Positions 35,301-48,073 of a stretch of 64,000 nucleotides of DNA are shown one piece after another. The DNA lies in NCBI GenBank assembly GCA_030734395.1, contig JAUZTG010000041.1, forward strand, positions 1,860,001 to 1,924,000, given 5' to 3'. Numbering within the stretch: position 1 is the first letter of the stretch; every line of letters starts with the position of its first letter. The position numbers were made by a program, and so were the translations under genes. Below the pieces are notes generated by a model, which saw nothing but the letters and a program-made list of their open reading frames with translations, made no database searches and was not told the origin of the DNA. This DNA comes from Sarocladium kiliense. Taxonomy: Eukaryota > Ascomycota > Sordariomycetes > Hypocreales > Sarocladiaceae.

Positions 35301-38300
35301 TCTACGCGACCTTCCGCAGCCTCTTCAGCTGCTAATTCCGCTTCCAGGGCAAGAGCTGGCTCATCAGTGTCCGGCATAGTTTCTGCTGGCTCGAGCGTGG
35401 CAAGACGCGCGGCCTTCTCGGCCTTCTTCTTGTCTTTTTTGGACAGCTTCTTTGGCGCCCAATCGTCAAATCCCGGGTCAGCCTGCTTCAGAGAATCTAC
35501 GCGACCTTCCGCAGCCTCTTCAGCTGCTAATTCCGCTTCCAGGGCAAGAGCTGGCTCATCAGTGTCCGGCATAGTTTCTGCTGGCTCGAGCGTGGCAAGA
35601 CGCGCGGCCTTCTCGGCCTTCTTCTTGTCTTTTTTGGACAGCTTCTTGGGTGCCCAGTCGTCGACTTCCGGCTCAGCTCCAGGAGCGGACGTAACTGTCT
35701 CCTCAGGGACGGTCTCATTGGCCTTCATTGCATCAAAGCCCTGAGCTGGCTCGGTTGCCACAGGATTAGACTCTTCGCTCTCGATCGTAGCAAGACGAGC
35801 GATCTTCTCGGCTTTCTTCTTGTCCTTTTTCGATACCTTCTTGGGTGCCCAGTCATCAAAGCTCGCTTCTGGTTCGGGAATAGGAACTTCTGAATCCTTT
35901 GTTTCCGCTGGCAATTGACCATGTTCCTCCGATAAATGCGCCTTGTCGGGGTCAGTAACATTCAACGGCGGTGAGTCGACTGCTTGGTCATCCGGGGCAG
36001 CGGGTGGCGTCTCTGGCGATTCGTCCCATGACATGGCCTGTTGCTTTTTCTTTTTCTTCTTGTCTTTCTTGGAGAGCTTCGTAGGGGCCAGCCAGCTATC
36101 ATCAGGCTCCGGCTGTTGAACTGAGGTTTCCATTTCTGTAACGGCTGCAGAGCCAACTTGATTGCCGTGTGGCTCTGCATCATCCAGAACGAAATCCGCT
36201 GCGCGAGGTGCCTTGGTTTCTTTGTCTACAACATCATCGGTACCGGATTTGCTGTTGTCTAAATCCGGTACCTCTTTGCTCGCAGTCAAGCCTTCAGAAC
36301 CAATTCCGCTGTCAGGCCCTTGAGGTTCTGAACCTGCTCCTGAGAGAATCTTTCGGAGATCACCAACCGTGGTGATGTCTTCGGGCACAATGTCCGCGGC
36401 AGCTGCGTTGCCAGGGCCCGAAGAGACCGGTTCGGAAGACTTGTCGAAGCCTAAGCCACGGCTTTGAGACCAAGGGAAGTCTTCTGGATCGTCAATCGTC
36501 TTTGACTTTGATCCTGTGACGAGAGCAGCCCACTCATCATCGTCATCCTCGGCAGCGCCAGGTATCGACGCAAGAGTCTCTACCGGGGCGGCAATGATGG
36601 CTTCGGACGCCCGACGCGACTCAGGCGCAACTATGTTTTCTGAGACATCCTCATAATCAGATGCTTTCCTGGGTTTCTTCTTACTCTTGGGCGCAGTGAC
36701 ATCCCATGAGTCTTCATCTTCCTCGCGTGGAGGCTCCTGTTCTTCCCACGATGAGCCTCTAGTCCACTCATCACCGGCAGCTTTCCATTGTGCTGGCTTA
36801 TCGTATGCGCCTGAGTCATAATGATCGAATTGGGGTGCGTGCTGTTCGGTGGAAGGTGCCTCGGCAAGCTTAGATGTCTCCTCAGTGGTCTGGCCTGGTT
36901 CTTCGTCGGGCCAGGCCAGTGCGGCAGCTTTGGCTTTCTTTTTCTTGTTCTTCTTGTCCTTCTTGGAAAGAGAAAAGCCGTATTCCGGCTCGGGATCATC
37001 AACTGAGGCGGAAGGAAACCCTGTTGTTTCGGGAAGGGTCTTCGTCGCGTCGGGTTGCAGAGAATCTAACGTCACATCCTTCGAATCCGATGTTGCAGGC
37101 TGATCATCTGTCGACGTAGCCTCTTGAATGGGTTTCTCGTCCATCACTTGCTCGCTCATCGACGCAGCTGCGCCTTCCGGTGCCTCATCATCAGCCCAGG
37201 ACAGGGCTGCCGCCTTCTTCTTCTTTTTCTTGTCCTTCTTCGAAAGTTCAGGCACGCTCCACGCATCTTCAGCTGTAGTTTCGTTGATCGGTACGGGAAG
37301 ATCGGCAGCAGGCTCTGGCTCCTTGGCTGACGAGGGCTCTTCCATCCAGTCAAGCTGAGCCTGTTTCTTTTTCTTCTTTTTGTCCTTCTTCGACAAAGTT
37401 GGCATCGCCCACTCATCCTCGGCAGGGTTCTCAAGCTGTGCCGGCGATGAAACGTCCAGAGTATTCCCGAGACCAGAGGCAGGAGGACTGTCGTCTTGGG
37501 GTTTCTCTTCTTGATGCCAATCAAGCTCACTTTCCTTCTTTTTCTTTTCCTGGTCATTCGTGGACTGCACAGGCGTCGCCCATTCATCTTCAGCTGCTGC
37601 CCAAGGTGCAACAGTTGTGGCCTTGGCCTCAAGAAGGGTAGACTCCAGAGTGGCGGGAGTCTCGGCCATTTCCAGCGTACGTCCAGCTTCGGTGGTAGGG
37701 GTTGGGACGATGGGGTCTGCATCTTGCGGCGAGTCGTCCTGGGTCCAATCGAGAGCAGCCTGCTTTTTCTTTTTCTTCTTGTCTTTTTTGGACAGAGCAG
37801 GCGAGGCCCAGTCATCAGCGACAGGGCTGTTCAGCTCGACCGGCGTTGTTTCGGGAACACTTCGCGCTGGGTCGACTTGCGATGGCTCGTCGTCTGCCCA
37901 CGCAAGAGCCGCCAGCTTCTTTTTCTTCTTGTTGTCCTTCTTCGAAGTTGCTGGGATGTCCCACTCATCCTCAGGCTGTGCTTCAGGCTCATCAGCGGGG
38001 GGGGCCGGAGCTATGGCCTCTTGCACCTCGGGTACAGGGCGCGCAGGATCGGTTTCGGGCAGCTGAGCATCAGCAAGCCCTGAGGGTTTTAGTTCAGCTT
38101 CAGAAGGATCGTCTGGACTCGGCGTAGCACTTTCGTCAGCTGCAGGTTCCTCAAAGGCAAGGATCTTGCCCTTCTTCTTCTTCTTCTTCTCCTTTTTGGA
38201 AGGCTTGACAACAAAACCGAACCCAGATTCGTCGTTCGGTTCAGTTGTTGAGGGGTCTGGGCGCTCGGCTTGTTCAGGCTGGTCTTGCTGCTCGGCTTCG

Positions 38301-41300
38301 TTTGCAACATCTTCTACTGCGTCCGTTGTCGCTTGCTCTATCTCAGCGACCACAGGGGCTGTTGCGGCCAGTACGTCCGACTCAGGATCTGTTTTCCCCT
38401 TCTTGCTCTTCTTGCCCTTCTTTTTCATTGGGAAGAGGAATTCGCTTTCATCAGCCTCTTGCGGTGTTTGTTCGAGCTGATCCGGGCTCTCATTTGTCAG
38501 CTCCGCATCTCTCGGCGGATCGCCAGAGAGGAGAGGACGTTCAGCGTTTTCGACAGCTGGTCCCGCCGACTCTTCAAGGGAGCCAAACGACACCCCGAAG
38601 TCGCTAGGCTTCAGGGGTGAGGCGAGGTCGTTCACGGCGAAGAGGGCACCTGACGCCGGGGTCTCGAGATCATTACCTGCTAACGCATCCTCCGCTGTGC
38701 CGCTCTCATGAAGTGTGCTTGTCAACAGGCGCAGATCCTCGGTGGGGTCTTGAGTAGCTTCCCTATCAATTGGGCTCTTAACTCCGCCAAGGTCTTCTGC
38801 GGGTGTCGTGGTTGCCTCAGACTTCTCGACAGACACCTCCGGGTCAGGAATCGGGGTCGCTTGGTCAGGTGTCTCATCGGCCCAGTCGTCAAGTGTCGAA
38901 ACTGTTTTGCCCTTCTTGCCCTTTTTCTTCTTCTTGGGAGCCTCAAACTCGGGTTCAAGATTCGCTGGGGTATTCGGGGTGGACTCTTTGGTGACATTCA
39001 ACAGATCCGATGACACCTCCAAGGGCGTGTCTTCTGATGCAGGAGTCGGTTCCTCATCCCAGCTGCTAGAGGCGAGCCCCTTGTTCTTTTTGCCTTTCTT
39101 GCCCTTCTTTGGAACCTCAAACTCAGTGTCTGGTTCAACAGTAGGTGCAGGAGCATCGGCCAGTGGCTCCTGTAACGGCATCAACGGGTCGTCAATGGGT
39201 GTACCGAGTTCTTCATCCCAGGCAGCTGCAGCAAGCTTCTTGTTCTTCTTCTTTTTCTTGTCTTTCTTGCTGATGGAAGCCCACTCATCTGCTTCTGTTT
39301 CTGCGGGCTCTCCAGAACCTGGGTTTTGAACCGACTCATCCTCGGGCTCCGCATTGGGCAGGGAAGTCTCTGGTTCTTGACTGGGCAGAGATATAGGGGC
39401 AGATTCTTGAGTTTCAAGTACGTCCGCTGGAAGAATGACATCTTGTCCCACAGGCTCCTCTCCAGACGGCTGTTCCGAGATCACCTCGAGGGCTGATTGC
39501 ACTGTTGGCTCGATAGCAGCATCTGTCTGGCCAGATTCTCCTATGAAGTCGAGCGCTTGGCGGTTCTTTTTCTTGTCCTTCTTCTTCGCCTTCGCGCTCT
39601 TTGGCAGGGCCCACTCGTCCTCGGCCTGCATCTCTTGACTCTCGTTCTCAGGCTTCGGCTCCGTTGTCGTCTCAGGCTCGAAAGTCTCGGCGAGGGGCTG
39701 CGGCGATGGGGTCGCAAGGGCCACAGCGTCACTCGGGGGTATGTCGACAGTTTCGGTCAGATCTCCCAATTCACGGACCTGGCTAGGTGGATCCTGTGGC
39801 TTCGCCTCTTCATCCCAAGAATCGAACAAAGCTGCGCCTTTCTTCTTGTTCTTCTTGCCTTTCTTCTTCGATGTTGTGGGTAAAGCCCATTCATCTTCAG
39901 CTTCCACCGGGTTTTTACTCGTTGAAGGGTTCTCAAGAGATGCGCCGAGATCTTGTGCAAGTCCAGAAGTTGGCTTGTCAGGAACTTGCTCAACCTCATC
40001 GGACGGCTGCACAGTCCCACTCAAAGCCGTCGAGTCTTCAGTTGTAATAGGTGTGTCTTCGACGACGGGAGCCTCCTGAAATTGTTCTTCATCCCAGGCT
40101 GAGAAAGTTGCTGCCTGTTTCTTTTTGTTCTTGCTCTTTTTCGTCGATGTGGTTGAAGTGGCCCAGTCTCCATCTCCTGCCTCAGTGGCAATGACGGTAA
40201 AGGCTTCTGCTTCTAGGGGCACCTCGCCCGGTGTATGATCAGACTCTCCTGATATAGCCAGTGGTTCTTCTGTTGGCACCGAAGGCTCCTGGTGGTCCAG
40301 TGATTTGTCAAGGCCTTTTGGCTCGTCTTCGAGAGCTGCGAAAGCTGCAAGTGCACCTCTCTTCTTCTTATTCTTCTTGCTCTTCTTGGTCGAGATGAGC
40401 GAGCTCCACTCATCCTCAGCAGGAGCCTCGGCCAGTATTGGCGAATCTTGTTCGAGCACTAGGTCATCTTCATTTACCTGTGTAGATACAAGACTTGCAT
40501 CGCGATCTTCGGAGTCCTGGGTGGTTTCGCCGCCTTGGGAAAACAATGGCTCGGACATGTGCGTCTCTACAGGGGCACGGTCCTTGGTCTCCTCTGTTGA
40601 ACTGTCGTCAACCTGAACGTCGCGTGTCAAGGCCATAGGCTCCTCATCCTCGCCGAGGTCCATAGCTCGTTCCCTAGATACATCTTGGTCGAATGCCTCG
40701 TGGGGATCGCTGGATTTGTTGTCCCAATGATCTTTGAGAGCTAGGCCGGCGGCCACAGCAGCGGGTACGGCGACTGGAAGGACACGCGCTGCAGAGGGAA
40801 AGTAACTGCTGTTGTCGGTGTCTTGTACGGGAGATCCCGCAGTGTCCTTCGTGACGTGGAGGCCTGCAGCAGAAGGGAAGTAAGTGTCAGTCTTTGAGTG
40901 AGCTTCCTTATGCGAGACATCAATGTCAGTGCCTTGAGGTTCGAGCACTGTCTGTTCCAACGATGGAGGCTGCGCTGTGTCTTGTCCCTCTTGGGTCTCG
41001 GTGCCAGCGAGGAAGGTGTCAGCAGACTGTTTCTTCTTGTCCTTTTTCTTCTTCCGCTTGTCTTTCTTGGAAGGAGCCAGCGCGATTTGAGGCTCGTCAG
41101 CGAGGGCATCGGCAGAAGAAAGTGTACGTTCTTGTGCCTCACCATCTCCCAGGGGAGTCTGTCCCATCGAGTCGCTGGGAGGCGCATTTCCTTTAGGCAG
41201 GTCCGGTGCAGAAACAGAGACGGAAGGGATATCAGCCTCCGAGTCCAGGGCCTTGTCTGCTGTAGACGGTCCAGCCAACGGTGTAGACATCATGGACTCG

Positions 41301-44300
41301 TCTTCGGGTGTGTCCCAGGTTGACGCTGCTGCTGTCGCCTTTGCAGCCTTCTTCTTCCCCTTCTTCCCCTTCTTCTTGGAGCCAGCGGTGCCCCATTCCT
41401 GGTCAGACTCCACTGTGGTCTTGTCACTCTCTGCAGGTATGGTCTCTGCAAAGGTTGCGCGAGTGGGAGTGGTATTCGTGGGGCTTCCTCCTGATAACTC
41501 TGAAGAGAGGGCGCTACGTGCTTCCTCGAAGAAGTCGTCCTCAGACTGTCCCTCGCGGGCATCAGAGAAGTGCTCGTCCGCAGAGGTGAGATCCTCGGGG
41601 ATATCAGACAGGTCAGCGCCTAGCATTCGCTGCTTCGAAGGTGTAGACTGCTGAGAAGGGCTTGGCAAGGACTCGGGGTCGATACTCCTGTCTGACCGGA
41701 TAGAAGACGGTGTTGAGTTGAGCAGATAAGAGCTTCGGTTCTTCGACATGGGATCAATGGGTTCTGGTTCAGTCTCCCCTTCAAATGCTTCTGTGCTCTC
41801 TTTCTGAGATACATTCTCCCCTGGCTCTTTCTCCGCGACAACGGCGGAGGAGTCCGCGTCGACAACCGGAAATTCAGGTCTGATCTCTGCCTTGGGAGTG
41901 GTCTCCTGCGATCCCGCGAACTCTCTCATCGGCTGCGCCTCGCTAATGTCAAGACGGAGAGATTGGTCTCGAGACACAGGCACATCTTCGGCGACAGCAC
42001 CAGTGAAGCCTGCAGCAACTTCCGGTAGATCCCGCAAGGCGTTAAGCGCAGGAATCTCTGTCTCTTGGGTGGCAGCTCCCGTTGACCCATGGCGCACATG
42101 TCGCGGGAGTTGCAAAGGGATCGGGCCTCTGCTGCTATCCCAAGAGGTAGGACGCGCCGATCGCTTGGAAGGTCCAGCAGAGTCTGGAGTGCCGGGGGAG
42201 TTCAAGGGAGAGGACTTGAGGAACCCCGGGGTACTCGGATTTGACCTTGGACCAAGACGTAGCTGGATAGGGATGGCAGTGCGGCTTGGGGACTTGATAG
42301 GCAGCTCCTGCGCACTGCGACGCCTGACATGAGCCATTCGCTCTTGCTCCCTAAGATTGCGCTCTTCAGGGGGTGTATCTGGGCGACTGTCCGGGAGCTC
42401 AGGGAGCTCGGCTGGCGTCTCCTTCGGCGACCCAGGCTCGCTGGGTGGCAGTGGAAGTAGGTCGCCATATTGGGGGTCAATGGCAGGCTTGATGACTCTT
42501 GGGGCGATCTCTGGATCGAACGCCTCTTCGATCTCGCGAGTTGGCCCAGAGCCTTCGGTAGTAGGTTGCTCGATTTCCGACGAAGCCTCGGTGGCATGTT
42601 GACGGGATGATGCGGCGCCAGCGATAGCAGCAGCGGCACCCGCCAAGCCGACACCCGCGCCAAGGGTGCCGGCATTATCTAAAAAAGAATCCTTCTTGTC
42701 ATCGTCTTTATGGCCATTTGACTTGGAGAAAATGCTAGAGAAGATTCCGCTGGACCTCTTCTCAGAGTCCTTGGACTTGCGGGAGCCGCCAGGCGCAGAG
42801 GCAATGGACTTGGTGTCGTCGTCGTCATCGTAGCGTGAGGATCGCTTGCTCTTACTGTCACGCCTACGGTCATCGTAGCGCGGCTCAGAGACAACGGAGC
42901 TGACATCACGCTCCTCGAAAGGGTCGACTCGTTTTCTGTCAGGGGGGTCCCCATCCCAATCATTGAAATCGTCACCTGGCAGGCTTCGTCGCTTTGACTT
43001 CTTCTTGCTGCCGCCTTCAGAGCCTACCTCTGAAGCTGGTGCGGAGTGAGATGGGGAGTCAGCTGATGAGCTCTTGGACTTCTTCTTCTTCTTGGGTGCA
43101 TCCCACTCGTCCTCAGGGTTGATGTCTCGCGGAGCTTGAATATCGTTGAAAGCATCGACAGGGACTGAAACCTTGTTGTCATCAAGTTCACTGAAGTCCT
43201 TACTCTTGCGGTTTTTGCCCTTCTTCTTCTTAGATGACGACGCTTCCCATTCCTCTTCTCCCGCTTCCCAAGAAGGTGGCGTCTCAGTTCCGTGCGTTTG
43301 AGATGTGGGTGTCTCTGTACCCTGTCCAGGAGTTTCCCAGTCATCGTCGCCTGCAAGGGCCTTAGCCTTGGCTGCTTTGGCGCGCTTCTTCTGCTCCTTC
43401 TTGCTCAGTGGGATGTCCGTAAACTCCTCAGTAGTCTGAGTCTCCGTCGGCTGGGCTGTTGTAGTGTCCTCGAAATCTATGGACTGACGCTTTGCCGCAG
43501 AAAGCTTCTCCTGCTTCCGCTTCTCCTTCTTGGTTAGCTTCGCAGGAACCTCAGCCCACTCGTCAGTGCCCTCGTCCTTGGGTGTCTCGGTTTCGCCAAT
43601 GACAAAGCCAGAACCAGGCGTCATGGGCTCGCCGACTTTGCTGAGGTCCTCAACCGTGTCGGAGAATCCCTTCTTGTAGAAGCCACTCTCGTGCAGCTCA
43701 TCAGACCCAGGTGGCGAGTCGCGGCGGCGATAGGTCGGATCGTTGACAACAATGTTTGGGTCGAACCCAGCGTCCTCCAGTCCAGCAGCCAGAGTGCCTG
43801 CGAACTCAACATCGTCCGCGAAGCTACCAGGCATGTGCTTGGACTCGGTACTTCCAGGCTTCGGCCCAGGAATGGGTGGGTCACCAACATCATCGAGGCT
43901 TCGATCGCCCTGCTCGGAAATCCCACGTGAAGCAGACTTGTCGGATGCCACAGGCTCCGGTTCATTAGCTGGCTCCGTACTGCTGCCAGCAATAGCAGCG
44001 GCCAGGATCCCCCATTTGCTTGCCTTGTTTAAACGAGGTCTTTCCTTGTCCGAGCTATCCTTCCGTTCTCGCTCAGGGCTTTCGACTTCGTAGCTCTTCG
44101 TCTCGTTCTCGCCCCAGGTGACTGACTTCGGGGTCGATGGTGTCTGGATAATGTCGCCCTTGGGACCAATGACGACGTCAACACCGGGCTCGGGAGCATC
44201 TGATTGTTGGTCGCGGTCTTTGCTCTTCTTGCCCTTCTTCTTGTCTTTCTTCTTATCCTTATCCTTCTTGTCCTTCTTGCTGCTCTTCTCATTCTGGTGC

Positions 44301-47167
44301 GACGCCTCAGACGCGTCCGATCTACTGACAGTGGATGGTGCCGGCGTCGGTTCTCGACTGGGAATTGGTGTCGGCATGACCAGGTTGAGCAGTGGGCGTT
44401 CCCGCTCAGCGGAAGGATCACGAGATTTGAAGATGGGCGCATGCAAGTCCCTTTCTGAAGAACGGAACCTGTGAGTGTCGGCAGGGAAGATCTCATTATC
44501 GATTCGAACGTCCGCGTTGGGGGCATCGTAAGGGCTTTTCTCCAGTTTCTTGTCTTCTTCATAGCCCGGTGGTGTAACGATTGCGATCTCGGGCTCTTCA
44601 TCCTCCTTGGAACCTCGGTCGCGCCCCTTGCTTCGGCTTCGAGAACGAGCCTCTTCTTCCGCAATTTTGCGCGCTGCTTGTGCTTCCCGGTAGTAGCGGT
44701 CAGCCTCTTCTTGCACCGCATCCTTAGCCGGAGCTGACCGCTCTCTTGAGCCGTCATCGGAGTACTCGTCGCGTTGACGCTCACGGCCGCGGTTCTTCTC
44801 GGCTGCCACAGCAGCTGCAACCGCTGCGGCGCCAACAGGAACAGTCGCTTGCTTCGCCTCGTCATAGACAGATTTAGCTTCGCGCCTGGTGTCTTCGTAC
44901 TCGTGGCCAGAGCGTGGGTCACCTCGTGTGCCATCCTCGGCCATCTTCTCTATCTCAAAGGAGTCCTTACGGCTGAGGCGAACATCAGGCGAGGGGCTTC
45001 GAGGTGGCCAGTCATCAAACGAGGGCTCGCGATCGATAGTAAAGACTGCTGGCGTCAAGGGTCGCTCTGGAGCCTGAGTTGAAGAACCTGATACAAGTGC
45101 ACCCGCGGCGAGTGCCGCGCCTCCAGCGACGATAGCACCTGTCGCAATGTCCTTGGTCAGATCCCTGTCCGCCGGCATCTTCTCTTCCCGGCGCGAGCGC
45201 CGTGAATCCTTGCCGTCGTCATACTCGACCTTGATCTCCTCTCCATCGCGCTTGTATGAACGTCGGTCCCTATCTTTACCAGTCTCAGATCGTTTGCTCG
45301 TGCGATCGTCATAGTCGTCATTTCGTGATGCGCGTCTGTACTCTCGATCATCTTTGGATTTCGAAATGGAGGCCTTGGATTTGCGGTGTTCCCTGTCGCG
45401 GTCCCGATCTTTGTCTCTATCGCGTTCGCGCTCTCGCTCACGTCGTGCCTCGCGGTCAGCGTCCCGAGAGAGGTCCAGGTCCCTTTCGCTGCGCCGTCGT
45501 TCATGGTCAGATCTCTCGCCACGTTGGAGTTTCTTTGGTGTAACTTTGGCGTATGATCGGTAGTCCTCGTCACGGCCACGTTGGTGATGTGACTTAAGAG
45601 CTGCTGCAGCGACAGCTGCGGTAGCAGCAGTGCCGAAAGTCATCTTTGCAGCGCTGCTCATACCTCGAGACTCTTCATCTCGCGCTCGCCGCCGCTCACG
45701 GTCCTCACGGCGGCCAGCTTCCTCAAGGCTCTGTGCATCATACACCTTTGAGGAGACTGGGGCGATTGGCACAGGCGCCTGAATCGGAGCAGGACCAGGC
45801 CTAGAGACCTTTGGCAGATCATCTGTGCGGGAGCCCGGAAGCGATGCACTGTGGCGAGCATCAAATTGATCTGGCTGTGACGTGGGAACGGGATAGACTT
45901 GGCGCATCGGGATATTTGCGACTGAATCCGTGACTGCGGATGGAGCGTCTCGACTTCGATCATAGCCTGAGCCGTTATAACGATCCTCATCTCTGAAAGG
46001 GACGGGGGTGACCATCCCATTCAGAGAGTTAACGGGTCCAAAAAGACTTGGATCAACACCCTGGCGCTGCTGCTGCTGCTGCTGCTCCGAAGCTCTACGC
46101 CCGCTCTGAGATGCCCACAGAGCGCCAGCTCCTGCCGCGGCGGCTGCAGCACCTCCGAGGACACCAGGCAGGTTGGTCTTGGAGGCGCCGTAAGCCAGAG
46201 CCGATGCATCGTCATCTGACGAGTCATCATCGGTGGCGGATTCCCAATCCTCGTCATCTGAGTACCTGCCGGCCGGTTTCGAGCTTCCGATTCCTCGAAT
46301 ACCATCTTTCTTGCTACGGCGCACTTCATTCAACGTAGCAAGGCCTGCAGCGGCTGACATGATCTTAGACGGTCGACTGCGGCCGGCGGCGCGTAGGTCT
46401 TCATCATTTTGCCGCTTGGCAAGGTCCGAAAGCTGTCGTCCAATGGCCACAATCTCCTCGTCAGTCTGCCTCCGCTGTAGTCTGCCCGGTTGAAATGGAT
46501 CCCCGGACTCATTTCGCTGCCGAACATCACTGCGGGACCTGCGGCTCGAAGATTTGGATTGAGGAATGAAGCCATCGCCATATGCCAGATCCGAGTTGAG
46601 GGAAGAAGAGGAAGAGTTGCTGAAAGGAAACACAGCACGCTTTTTAGCTTTGTTCTTAACGCGACGCTGCTGGCGGCGGTGCTCGGACGGCGCGCGGAAG
46701 AAGGCGTTAAGGACACCACCGAAACGACTCGTATCATAGCGACGGGAAATGTCAAGGTATGAAGGTGACGAGCTGTCGGAGCCGGAGCTGGAGGGTGCTC
46801 TGGCATGGGCGCGGGCTCGGGATCGGGGTTGTGGCGGCTGGCTGGAATGCGGGATGGGCTCCGGTTCTGCGGTGTAGTAGTTGGGGTTCTCGCCCATCCA
46901 CGGCTTCGAAGCTGAGGCGGTGTCTGCGGCAAAGGGAGCAGATCTGTCTCGGTCTTCGGTATTTATTCCACGAGAGTAGCTATCGCTCGTGCCATTCTTT
47001 CTAGAGTAATCTGGGGTATCAGCCGTTGGTGCTGTTGTGGTGGTCGGCTGGTCGCGCGAGCTTCTGCGATTTGGATCGCGGTCACGGTCTCGCTCTCGCT
47101 CTCGCTCGCGGCGCCGGCGCCTAGAGCTCTCAGCCTGAGGGCTCCGGCGACGGGATTCTCGCATCAT
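29328..47167 (-). CDS. LAH: Giant Woronin-body tether, leashin (Lah/'involucrin repeat protein')
   Basis: Exons 47167-30944 and 30815-29328 predict 5,903 aa, one of the longest fungal proteins. The N-terminal 250 residues are Arg-rich and disordered, with a hydrophobic motif RFGGVLNAFFRAP near residue 150. Residues about 250-1200 are charged, with RERERDRDKDRDRD runs. Residues about 1200-4980 hold about 40 modules: an acidic stretch, DEWA or DDWAPK, then SKKDKKKKKK and often AALxW. Coiled-coil segments and a conserved globular region starting FLEILDEDHFDHRCQQ end the protein in exon 2. Leashin is known from Neurospora (LAH-1, LAH-2) and Aspergillus (Lah) to link Woronin bodies to the cortex or septal pore; the N-terminal part binds the organelle and the C-terminal part the septum. 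The intron is 128 nt, not a multiple of three. The start is ATGATG at 47167. The identification rests on size, architecture and the Aspergillus annotation tradition, not on a search. Confidence 0.78.
32230..43560 (-). repeat. Degenerate array of about 40 acidic-Trp-polylysine modules
   Basis: Within the leashin-like CDS. I counted about 40 lysine clusters (variants of SKKDKKKKKK, SKKSKKGKKK, PKKGKKGKKN), each preceded by an acidic stretch and usually a Trp (DEWA, DDWAP, DEWAL), and often followed by a second Trp (ALSW, ALDW). Spacing is irregular, roughly 50-120 residues. Modules in the part at 33.9-35.9 kb are the most alike and use the form SKKDKKKAEKAARLA. Confidence 0.85.
35251..35640 (-). 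repeat. Perfect 195-bp tandem duplication (2 x 65 codons)
   Basis: 35251-35445 and 35446-35640 are identical base for base by eye, so two 65-residue modules (about residues 3843-3972) are the same protein. Identity continues only a few bases beyond (about 35239-35647), while neighbouring modules differ at many sites. The duplication keeps frame and must be recent or recently homogenised. Confidence 0.9.
46064..46088 (-). repeat. CAG-type triplet run coding polyglutamine
   Basis: CTG repeat on the plus strand, CAG on the coding strand, giving a run of about six or seven Gln in the N-terminal part of the leashin-like protein. A length-variable microsatellite. Confidence 0.75.
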
Positions 47168-48073
47168 GGTCGCCCGAGGGTATCAATACTGCATGGGAGG
47201 GACGGGCGATGCATGAACGAGGGGTGGTAATGGTAGGTGGTATATCGGATGGTGATGTGAAGGTGTGTAAAAGAATAGTAGAGGTGAGGTAAGCTCCGGG
47301 GTGGGAGGAGGCTGAGGAGGGTCCCTGCCGTTGGTCGAATCTTCAATGTTGTTTTTGGGCACTTTCTCAGCCCAGTACAGCACAGCGCAGCAACAGAAGG
47401 AGCGACAGCTTCAGGCGGCCAGGGTCGAGCTGTAGCAGCTGCTGGGCACCTGTTAGGCCCAGCAGGGGTCGGCCCGCAAAGGAAAGAGGCGGTGGCTGGG
47501 GACTTGCTTCCCACACTCGATGATGGTTGCCCCACAGCCGAGGCCGCGACGGGTTCGAGCCAATCAGGGCAAAGACAGCTGTCGAGGGTGGGGTCCATCG
47601 GGAATGACGCTGCTTTCTCATTGGCTGTATGTAGGATGGTGGCACTTTGGTGTGAGCTGCTCAGCTGGCCGCGACAACAGATGGACATCATAGAATGGTC
47701 TATCATACAAGCTTCGTGATACCTGTAGCACAAAATGTTGTGGATCAAACAAGAAGAGGTTGTCATCTGCGTCTTGATCGTCATATTCCATGATCCATGG
47801 ATCTTGACTATAGATCATACGTTGATCACTAGAATCGACCGTCGTCAACAGTGTCCCCACACAAACAAAACACTTGAAGACTCCAGCGCTGCCCCACCGT
47901 TGCCAGCTCACTCCCGTCCGTCGCGGGGTGCCGCCCACTCACACCTCCCTTGTGCTCAACGAGTATGCTGAAGTTGTACATTCCCATGGCAGTGCAAACT
48001 TTATCGAGATCTTCCATGTCATTATTCATTACTATCTCCTTGCATATCCCCCTTCGCTCGAAGTAGACCTTCA
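47168..48073. other. Intergenic, leashin promoter and asparaginase 3' region
   Basis: About 900 bases between two minus-strand genes. The part near 47168-47340 is probably the leashin 5' leader. ORFs here are short and unrecognised. Confidence 0.5.

Noticed and set aside
34767..35744. 325-codon plus-strand ORF (and many similar ORFs) across the giant gene
   Set aside because: They mirror the Lys/Glu-rich sense repeats as Phe/Ser-rich antisense frames and change frame at each module; no promoter, splicing or domain supports them.
32230..43560. CRISPR-like or transposon repeat array
   Set aside because: The repeats are in-frame coding modules of one ORF, not regularly spaced palindromes with unique spacers, and carry no mobile-element genes.
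43538..43570. Separate small genes within the N-terminal part of the giant ORF
   Set aside because: The sense frame is continuous from 47167 to 30944 with no stop, so there is no need to split it.
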